Of a stretch of 40,073 nt of DNA, positions 34,301 to 40,073 are shown in pieces. Numbering within the stretch: the first letter of the stretch is position 1; each line of letters starts with the position of its first letter. The notes below the pieces were generated by a model. That model did no database searches and had not been told where the DNA came from. It saw nothing but the letters and a program-made list of their open reading frames with translations. The DNA lies in the NCBI GenBank assembly GCA_934316925.1, contig CAKREC010000016.1, forward strand, positions 1 to 40,073, given 5' to 3'. The stretch comes from an uncultured Eubacterium sp. (GTDB lineage: Bacteria > Bacillota > Clostridia > Lachnospirales > Lachnospiraceae). A program made the position numbers and the translations under genes.

Positions 34301-36595
34301 CTAATTTGCTTTTTTCAAATATGTATCTTCAAACTCATCTGCTGATATTGGTTTTGAAAAATAATAGCCCTGATAGATACCGCAGCCCATTTTCGTAAGT
34401 GCGTCGATCTGTTCCTTCGTTTCGACTCCTTCTGTGATAACAGAAAGACCAAGCGTCTGAGTAAGCGATATGATCGTATTGATGATCGACATACTTCTTT
34501 CCAGACGTTCCGGTTTGGTTGTCCGCAAGAATCCCATATCAATTTTCAACACGTCAACATCCATATCTTTTAATGTATTAAAGGACGAATAACCGCTGCC
34601 GAAATCATCAATCTCCACCTGGAAACCATAATCTCTGAAACGGGCAATCGTTTCCAGTTCTCCGGCAGATCCAGTCATGATCGCAGTTTCCGTAATCTCC
34701 AGTTTCAACGTGGATGGAATAATCTGATATTGCTCTACCAAACCTGTGATCGTTTTGTATACATCCATATAATAAAAATCTTTTGTCGAAATGTTTACCG
34801 ATATATATAGTTCATCCCGTCCATCTTTCTGCCATTCGGCAAGCTTTTGTACAGCAAGTTCCCATACATATTTATCAAGGCGATAGATCAGCCCGGTTCT
34901 CTCAAATACTTCGATAAAATCTCCCGGAAAGATCAGACCACGTTTCGGATGCTGCCAGCGGACAAGAGCTTCTGCTCCAAGCATCCTGCCTTCCGATGTC
35001 ATCTGCGGCTGCAGATACATCCGAAACTGTTTTTCTGCAAGAGCCTTATCAAAATCTCCCACCAGCTGCTTTTCAACAATGGTATCATTGAAAATCGTGT
35101 CATTATAATAGGCAATGGATTTATCATAGTTTTCAACAAGTGTTTTGATCGCCAGATTTGCTTTGTCACACATGATCGAAACATCTTCGTTAACATCCGT
35201 AATTTCATAAACACCAACATAAATATGTAAATGGTACAGATCGTTGTTAAACACATCTCCCATCTGCTGGATCGCATTCAAAAAATCCTGTTCTTTGAAT
35301 CTTGCCTTCGGCATGCACACGGCAAATTTATCGCCACCGATCCTTCCATAAACAATGCCCTCACCACATTGTTGTTTCAAAAGATTCGCCTCCATTTTGA
35401 GGACTTCATTTCCTTTTTCGATGCCAAAAAGATCATTTACCAGTTTAAAATCTTTTATATTGGAGCTGATCAGCAGCCATTTTTCGTCTTTATTTTCCTT
35501 TAAAATTTGAGCCGTCTTCTTGGCAAAATAATTGTTGTTGTATAACCCGGTAAGCATATCATGTGTTGCCAGATATCTTTCTTTTTCATAAGCCAGATGT
35601 CTTTCCGTGGTATCCACAAGATTTAGGAAAAAGCCAAGGCATTCGTTCTTTTTTCCAAATAATTTCCGGTACTCAATATCAAAATAGTAAGTCTGACCAT
35701 CGATGTCTTTTACATCGCTCCATTCCATGGAATCCGCATTTTCAATGTCCTTCTCTTCAATCCAGACCTGCACACGCTCAGCGATCACAGCAAGCGGGTT
35801 CGAGGAATAGCCAAACATCTTCAATGCACGATCATTGGCATAAACACAATCCTTGTTTATATCAAAACAGATAACGGCATTGTTCATCTCCGTTACAACA
35901 ATAGACAATGTTTTGTCGATCAACTCACTCGGCGAACGATATAACGTCAGATAGCATATAAGAATCGCTGCAAATACAAAAAATGGGAGTGACAGATTGA
36001 TCGGAATTTCAGATATATCACATACAAGATTTATCACGATGATCGCGCACATAACAGCCAGGATCGGAAGGTATTTTTTTCGATAAAAATGTGGTATCTG
36101 TATGATTTTTATTGTAAACGAAGCTACAATGCAAAATACCAGACAGTACACAAACACAAAATGAAAGTGATATAAAAATGTTTTATGATCTATATGATAC
36201 AACTGAAACCCAATAAAATTCACAGTTTTTAGCGTAAACGCATTATGGAAAAAGGTATTTGCTAGCAAGGAAATTCCATCTATATACGCAACGACAAAAC
36301 ACCCGGTTCGAAATGGTGCAACTTCGTTAAACACCTGTGTGTACTGCTGAGAATACTGTAATATGTATATAAGCACCATATCAAAGAAAAACAGGTACAA
36401 CGCTTCCATAAGATAGGCAAAACTTTCATTTTTTGAAAATACAAACAAGCCATTGCTCAGAATGGTAACAATTGCAAATATAAGGCATTTCACAATCGAA
36501 GATCCAACGTCACTTTTTACTTTACAAGCATATTTTATACAGATCAACATAGGTACTATCATGAAAAATAATAAAACCATATAAACTTTATCCAT
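34301..36595 (-). CDS. 7TM-PAS-GGDEF-EAL protein (probable cyclic-di-GMP phosphodiesterase)
   Basis: A 764-residue membrane protein. Residues about 1-225 hold seven hydrophobic helices of the histidine-kinase-type 7TM sensor; 235-335 a PAS domain; 340-500 a GGDEF domain; 515-760 an EAL domain. The cyclase signature reads RIGGDKF (420-424), with Lys in place of the catalytic Glu and no RxxD inhibitory site, so cyclase activity is probably lost. The EAL domain is intact: EALVRW, NIS, EITE, DDFGSGYSS, KID, EGVE. It should hydrolyse cyclic-di-GMP, tuned by an external or redox signal. The start at 36595 has GGAGG about ten bases upstream. Confidence 0.9.
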   Translation of the reverse strand: MDKVYMVLLFFMIVPMLICIKYACKVKSDVGSSIVKCLIFAIVTILSNGLFVFSKNESFAYLMEALYLFFFDMVLIYILQYSQQYTQVFNEVAPFRTGCFVVAYIDGISLLANTFFHNAFTLKTVNFIGFQLYHIDHKTFLYHFHFVFVYCLVFCIVASFTIKIIQIPHFYRKKYLPILAVMCAIIVINLVCDISEIPINLSLPFFVFAAILICYLTLYRSPSELIDKTLSIVVTEMNNAVICFDINKDCVYANDRALKMFGYSSNPLAVIAERVQVWIEEKDIENADSMEWSDVKDIDGQTYYFDIEYRKLFGKKNECLGFFLNLVDTTERHLAYEKERYLATHDMLTGLYNNNYFAKKTAQILKENKDEKWLLISSNIKDFKLVNDLFGIEKGNEVLKMEANLLKQQCGEGIVYGRIGGDKFAVCMPKARFKEQDFLNAIQQMGDVFNNDLYHLHIYVGVYEITDVNEDVSIMCDKANLAIKTLVENYDKSIAYYNDTIFNDTIVEKQLVGDFDKALAEKQFRMYLQPQMTSEGRMLGAEALVRWQHPKRGLIFPGDFIEVFERTGLIYRLDKYVWELAVQKLAEWQKDGRDELYISVNISTKDFYYMDVYKTITGLVEQYQIIPSTLKLEITETAIMTGSAGELETIARFRDYGFQVEIDDFGSGYSSFNTLKDMDVDVLKIDMGFLRTTKPERLERSMSIINTIISLTQTLGLSVITEGVETKEQIDALTKMGCGIYQGYYFSKPISADEFEDTYLKKAN

Positions 36596-36665
36596 ATAGA
36601 CATTACCTCCATTCATTCGCATTTTTATGCTACAAAATCTGGCATATTTTTTTTATAACCGATAT

Positions 36666-36695
36666 ATTATACTACATCATGAATATTTTTGTCCA
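36666..36695 (-). promoter_or_regulatory. Predicted sigma-A promoter of the GGDEF-EAL gene
   Basis: On the minus strand, TGGACA (36690-36695), an 18-base spacer and perfect TATAAT (36666-36671). The leader would be about 65 bases. Confidence 0.6.
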
Positions 36696-36725
36696 TACTG
36701 TTTTTTCTACTGTATTCAGGAAACT

Positions 36726-37652
36726 TTACACTCTCTCATGTGGCTTTCTGTTAACAAAATAAATACCCAAAGCCACCATCAATACCGCAACAAAATACTG
36801 CCATTTGAGCCGTTCATGAAGTAGTATTGCTGCGAAAAAAACTCCCAGCACAGGGATGAGTGCATTATAAATGGCGATTTTACTGATTGGATGATATGCA
36901 AGCAATTCATTATATACGCCAAAACACACCGCGGAGATCAAGATCAGGACTAACAGAATGGCAAGTCCCTTCACACTCCACTTCCACGCACTGTCTGCAC
37001 CAAATAAGAAACCAAAAGCCAGCATAAGCACTCCGCCGATCAACATGCTAAGGCCGGTCGCTCTCATCATGTTCATTTTTCTTGAAACTATGCGTGTGAT
37101 CACACCGCCAAATGCCGCACATAGTGCATTCAATAGTATCATTCCATCGCCTTGAAACGTAATATCAGAAAAAAAATTTACACCTGGCTCTATATTTATG
37201 GAAATGATGCCTGCCATACCAAACAAACATCCGATCAGTTTACCAATTGAAAATTTATCATCCGTAAATACAATAACAGACAAAAGGATCAGAAAAAAAC
37301 CTCCCATCGAATCCAGTATTGTGGACCGCGCGCTCGTATTGTACCCCAGACCAATATAGGCAAACATATAATGAAGCATCGTGTTCACAACCGCTAAAAG
37401 TACAAGCCACGCGATGTCCTTTCTGCCACTCAGGTTCATCTTGATTTTTTTGCAGCTGCAAAATACCAAAACAAGTAAACCAGCGCCGAAAAAACGGAGT
37501 CCCGCAAATTCGATCTTTCCTCCCAGATCCGAAGGCATAATCCCAAACTGCTGATAGCCGATCTTGATAAACGGATACGCCAGAGACCACCCAAGCGCAC
37601 AGAGAAATGCCAGAATCGGTCTGTATTTATTATCTTTAAATATTTTATCCAT
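36726..37652 (-). CDS. EamA/DMT-superfamily transporter
   Basis: A 308-residue protein with about ten membrane helices in two repeated EamA halves. The first half contains WSLAYPFIKIG and NTMLHYMFAYIGLGYNTSARS; the second ends NALIPVLGVFFAAILLHERLKWQY, a very typical DMT closing segment. Substrates of this family include amino acids and other metabolites; none can be assigned here. The start at 37652 has GAGG nine bases upstream; an in-frame TTG at 37661 is too close to that site. Confidence 0.88.
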   Translation of the reverse strand: MDKIFKDNKYRPILAFLCALGWSLAYPFIKIGYQQFGIMPSDLGGKIEFAGLRFFGAGLLVLVFCSCKKIKMNLSGRKDIAWLVLLAVVNTMLHYMFAYIGLGYNTSARSTILDSMGGFFLILLSVIVFTDDKFSIGKLIGCLFGMAGIISINIEPGVNFFSDITFQGDGMILLNALCAAFGGVITRIVSRKMNMMRATGLSMLIGGVLMLAFGFLFGADSAWKWSVKGLAILLVLILISAVCFGVYNELLAYHPISKIAIYNALIPVLGVFFAAILLHERLKWQYFVAVLMVALGIYFVNRKPHERV

Positions 37653-37675
37653 TGTATGCAACCTCTAAAATAAAA

Positions 37676-37884
37676 TCATACCAGCCTCATATATAAAAGT
37701 GGATACGGATTTCCTTCCTCATCCAAATCGGTACGCTTGTAAGTTTCAAACCCCATATGCCAGTAAAAGGAACAGCATTTCCAATCTGTCATTCTCTACA
37801 CCCATAAATGCAATTGTTTTCCCAAATATCCAGCAAAGTCACAATCCATACTTCATCCCGTTCTTTTACTTCGTATATTTTCAT
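37676..37884 (-). pseudogene. Decayed GNAT acetyltransferase (N- and C-terminal pieces only)
   Basis: Starting at 37884, with GGGAG six bases upstream, MKIYEVKERDEVWIV and further residues give 31 codons that look like the opening of a GNAT N-acetyltransferase, then a stop. In another frame, immediately after, FYWHMGFETYKRTDLDEEG and NPYPLLYMRL match the closing strand of the same family, ending at 37676. The central ~80 residues with the acetyl-CoA loop are missing. The best reading is an internal deletion with a frame change. It lies 23 bases upstream of the EamA gene. Confidence 0.7.
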
Positions 37885-37948
37885 GTAACTCTCCCAATAA
37901 ACTACTTTTTTATATTTATATCATAACATGTTAGCACACGGGAAGTGC

Positions 37949-38182
37949 TTACTCCGGCATCCGCTCATTTAGTTCGTCCAGTAAATGGATTGTCCGATAT
38001 GCTTTATTGCATCGTCTACACTGCCAGTCACAGTTGTTTTTCTTTGCTTTTTTATGCATCCATTCCAGTTTGCTTCCACAGATCGGGCAATCCGTGTTTT
38101 CTTCATTCCACAGCCTTTTCAAAAAAGTCAAAACTTCTTCTCTATTGGTCATGTTTAGTTCTTGTAAATAAACTCTCTCCAT
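37949..38182 (-). CDS. Small zinc-ribbon protein
   Basis: A 77-residue protein with a clear zinc ribbon: CPICG near residue 32 and CRRC near residue 55, about 20 residues apart, around the basic HKKAKK. The rest is acidic and helical (LLDELNERMPE). It could bind nucleic acid or act as a small regulator; no function is known to me. The start is uncertain: 38182 has GGGAG only four bases upstream, while 38152 (MTNREEV) has no clear site. Its longer form overlaps the tail of the GNAT relic by 28 bases. Confidence 0.6.
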   Translation of the reverse strand: MERVYLQELNMTNREEVLTFLKRLWNEENTDCPICGSKLEWMHKKAKKNNCDWQCRRCNKAYRTIHLLDELNERMPE

Positions 38183-38657
38183 AATTCTCCCATATTATAT
38201 AGTAATATATATAATCTTTCTTGAAGATCTGTGTAAGCATAACTCGAATTCAGAATTCTCAGATCCAATTGATAGAGAACGCTGTCCCTGTCAGGATAGT
38301 CATATGACACCGGTAATTGTGTAGCATTGATTCTATAAAATCCTGCTTTCTCATAAAACCTATGAGATTCACGGGCAACCGCGGGCGTATCCAATATGAT
38401 ATGATGAGTTTCCTTGCTCACAGCGTACTTCAATCATTTTCTTTTAACATCAGTCCTATCGTACCAATTACTCTGCCATCCGATAAAGCAATCCAGAATT
38501 CACCACCGGGCTGCTGATAGCTGTGATAGATATCAAGTAGATCCGGCTGTTCCTGAAGGGATAGCCCAATTTTGGCTTCCTCATTTTGAATGGAAAAAAT
38601 AAGCGAGATAATCTCATCGTCAAATTTTCCGCGATATGTTTCTATCTTCAAAATCAT
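38155..38657 (-). pseudogene. GNAT acetyltransferase broken by an internal deletion
   Basis: The N-terminal part (38657-38430; FDDEIISLIFSIQNEEAK, then EFWIALSDGRVIGTIGLM) stops at 38430. The C-terminal part follows in another frame from 38433 (HHIILDTPAVARESHRFYEKAGF, then YDYPDRDSVLYQLDL). A full-length relative would have about 30 more residues between them, including the acetyl-CoA-binding loop. The junction is TTGA, so deletion plus frameshift is the likely event. After the GNAT end the frame runs on 34 unrelated residues to 38155. GGAG precedes the start; a TTG at 38651 is better spaced than the ATG at 38657. Confidence 0.75.
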
Positions 38658-38745
38658 TACTCCTGCAGCTTAAATTTTAGTAAATAAATCTATTCTCGGT
38701 CTCCGATCATCGGCTCGGCACCATAGGTTTCACACAAACTTCCCA

Positions 38746-38916
38746 TCAAATCCAAAAAGCAACTACTATGATAATGGCTGAGACAAACATAACACATGCA
38801 AGAATTAACAACGCCATTGTACTTTTGGTTCGTTTTTCTTTAAAATTTTTAATCTGTTCCGCCATCAAAAATAGCGTGCCTATTAAAATTGTTAAGGCTT
38901 TCAAAATTCTTATCAT
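38746..38916 (-). CDS. Small two-helix membrane protein
   Basis: A 56-residue protein, MIRILKALTILIGTLFLMAEQ, then a basic loop (KNFKEKRTKS) and a second hydrophobic helix ending VVAFWI. The two helices with a positively charged linker predict a hairpin with both ends outside. GAGG nine bases upstream supports the ATG at 38916; an ATG at 38946 has no site. A TGGTATAAT extended -10 near 38977 may drive it. No function is known to me. Confidence 0.5.
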   Translation of the reverse strand: MIRILKALTILIGTLFLMAEQIKNFKEKRTKSTMALLILACVMFVSAIIIVVAFWI

Positions 38917-39068
38917 CGAGCTATACCTCTTATCATTCCAATTCAATGTAGATTCGTTAAATCCTTATCCCCATTATACCATAAAAATCATGTTTCATTT
39001 AACCCATTCCACCTTCATTGTATAATTCATAATCCTACCTCGAAAATTTTTTTCAAATCCTGTCCTCC

Positions 39069-39965
39069 TTATTCAAGTTCGAGAGAATTGGCAATATAAG
39101 AATGGAATTTCTGCTTTTTACAGTATTTTTTTATTTTGGATATTAATTTTTTGTCGGTTGTATATTCCAACAGATACACTTCCATTCCATCTGCTTTGCA
39201 TGCTTCCAAATATTTGCAGTAATAATTCCTTGTTTCCCTTGTTTGCTCATAAAATGTCCCTTTATCAAAATTGATGCCGCTCCACACGGATTCCTGGTTT
39301 ACACCTGTCATAATAGGATCAACAGCCCCATAGCGATCCCTATATTCTGTCACATAAGTATCTCCACCATTGATAATGACCGCTTTTTTAAATGTCATAA
39401 TATTTTGCAGCATAGTTGTAAGACCCTCAAAAATACTTTCGCGCGGAGCATAATAATATACATCACAATTGTCTATAAAAAATCCGTCAACACCTTTTTC
39501 AAATAGTTTCTGAGAAAGCTGTTTTATAAATTTCTGCCAGTCCGGTTCTGCTACATCCACCCATCTCTCTTCATCCCAATGCTCATACTTGCCAATTGTC
39601 AGTTCTGCATAAGTTGTATAGTATTCCCTAAAGTTTTCAATAGATCCAATATTTAGATATGTATATACCTCTGTTCCATTTTCATGGAGCACTTCAATAT
39701 CCTTTTTGGTAAAATATTGCGCATCAATTACAATCAAATTATACCTTTTAAATCGCTCCAAAGATGAGGCGTCCGCACTCAGAAACACCCCATAATCTTT
39801 TTTCTCAAATATCTTTGTTTTATCGTCTGTTTTTGTTATGTTGTCTGTTTTTATTTTATCGTCTGTTTTTGTTTTATCATCCGGTAAAAAAAAATATCCA
39901 ATAATAACCATTAAGACAATTATTAAAACCAAGGCTTCTGTCAGCTTGATTTTTTTCCCGTGCAC
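39069..39965 (-). CDS. Membrane-anchored GH114-like (TM1410-type) glycoside hydrolase
   Basis: A 298-residue protein. A short cytoplasmic start (MHGKKIKL) is followed by one hydrophobic helix (about 8-28), then a Lys/Thr/Asp repeat linker (about 29-50) and a TIM-barrel-like domain. The domain shows YGVFLSADASSLERF, VYTYLNIGSIENFREYY, ERWVDVAEPDWQKF and GVDGFFIDNCDVYYY, matching the GH114 / endo-alpha-1,4-polygalactosaminidase-like family. There is no cleavage site or lipobox, so it probably stays anchored outside the cell. Possible targets are galactosaminoglycan-type exopolysaccharides. It uses a GTG start with GGGG about ten bases upstream; an in-frame stop just upstream rules out a longer form. 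Confidence 0.8.
   Translation of the reverse strand: MHGKKIKLTEALVLIIVLMVIIGYFFLPDDKTKTDDKIKTDNITKTDDKTKIFEKKDYGVFLSADASSLERFKRYNLIVIDAQYFTKKDIEVLHENGTEVYTYLNIGSIENFREYYTTYAELTIGKYEHWDEERWVDVAEPDWQKFIKQLSQKLFEKGVDGFFIDNCDVYYYAPRESIFEGLTTMLQNIMTFKKAVIINGGDTYVTEYRDRYGAVDPIMTGVNQESVWSGINFDKGTFYEQTRETRNYYCKYLEACKADGMEVYLLEYTTDKKLISKIKKYCKKQKFHSYIANSLELE
39814..39885 (-). repeat. Four 18-base tandem repeats in the GH114-like gene
   Basis: Units at 39814-39831, 39832-39849, 39850-39867 and 39868-39885 are each 18 bases; the first three differ at a few positions and the fourth is more diverged. They encode a six-residue repeat of the KTDDKT type and form a charged spacer between the membrane helix and the catalytic domain. 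Confidence 0.85.
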
Positions 39966-40026
39966 TGTCGCTCATCCCCTTTCAATGACTCCCTCCTAAA
40001 TCCCGATTTTCTTGATTCTGCAAACT

Positions 40027-40073
40027 TTATCGTCTTGTTCCATTCTTATCAAAATTCTTTTTTAATGCTATTT
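40027..40073 (-). CDS. Possible C-terminal end of an upstream gene (partial)
   Basis: A frame enters from the right edge and ends with TAA at 40027, giving the tail ALKKNFDKNGTRR. It is too short to identify. Its position 60 bases before the GH114-like gene fits a preceding co-directional gene. Confidence 0.3.
   Translation of the reverse strand, partial: IALKKNFDKNGTRR

Noticed and set aside
38690..38745. Short open frame ending AEPMIGDRE after the two-helix peptide gene
   Set aside because: It could be the tail of a lost gene, but it is under 25 codons and cannot be supported.
37662..39068. Insertion sequence or prophage remnant as cause of the decayed region
   Set aside because: No transposase, integrase, terminal repeats or tRNA attachment site is visible; only GNAT pieces and small genes.
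39985..40044. Tiny frame MEQDDKVCRIKKIGI near the right edge
   Set aside because: Only 15 codons with no convincing binding site; it ends at a GGAGGG that does not serve an in-frame start.
1..40073. CRISPR array, tRNA or rRNA genes
   Set aside because: No regularly spaced repeats, cloverleaf-like sequences or rRNA segments were seen on either strand by eye.

Overview
The window looks like chromosome from a low-to-moderate-GC anaerobic Firmicute, most likely a butyrate-producing member of the Lachnospiraceae (Clostridium cluster XIVa). The basis is a complete acetyl-CoA-to-butyryl-CoA gene set in the order thlA-crt-hbd-bcd-etfB-etfA, a butyryl-CoA:acetate CoA-transferase beside it, AGGAGG-type ribosome binding sites, and housekeeping genes typical of that family (cls-ruvAB-zapA-U32-SEDS; recG-rsmD; ackA-rpmF). 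The family assignment is an inference from gene content; no rRNA or tRNA is present to confirm it.

Layout. 1-7550, minus strand: a probable operon cls-ruvA-ruvB-zapA-U32 protein-SEDS glycosyltransferase-(start of a probable penicillin-binding protein), covering phospholipid synthesis, Holliday-junction processing, division and wall growth. 7597-8706, plus: an RNase H-like nuclease diverging from cls. 8709-16938, minus: alaS behind a chemoreceptor with a very basic N-terminal tail, then aroB with its own promoter and a possible operator, then a GT2 glycosyltransferase overlapping a secreted GH5 glucanase. 16968-23663, minus: the butyrate operon, closed by a strong terminator after etfA and apparently starting at a strong promoter in front of coaD. 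23712-25213, plus: the CoA-transferase, diverging from coaD. 25237-33330: rpmF, ackA, cysE, degV, a short YlbJ-like protein (plus), a coiled-coil protein, rsmD, recG and a 69-residue unknown. This is a rearranged version of a common Firmicute housekeeping cluster. 33350-40073: an accessory-looking end with a CDF-type transporter, a 7TM-PAS-GGDEF-EAL protein, a DMT transporter, two decayed GNAT acetyltransferases, a zinc ribbon, a two-helix membrane peptide and a membrane-anchored GH114-like protein.

Working together. ThlA, Crt, Hbd and Bcd-EtfAB take two acetyl-CoA to butyryl-CoA. The transferase moves the CoA to acetate, releasing butyrate, and acetate kinase links acetyl phosphate, acetate and ATP. 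CoaD makes dephospho-CoA and is encoded at the head of the same unit.

I found no CRISPR array, insertion sequence, prophage, tRNA or rRNA, and no clearly new multi-gene system. The most unusual items are the histone-like chemoreceptor tail, the coaD/butyrate/transferase promoter arrangement, the GT2-GH5 pair, the operator-like repeat in the aroB promoter and the decayed GNAT island.
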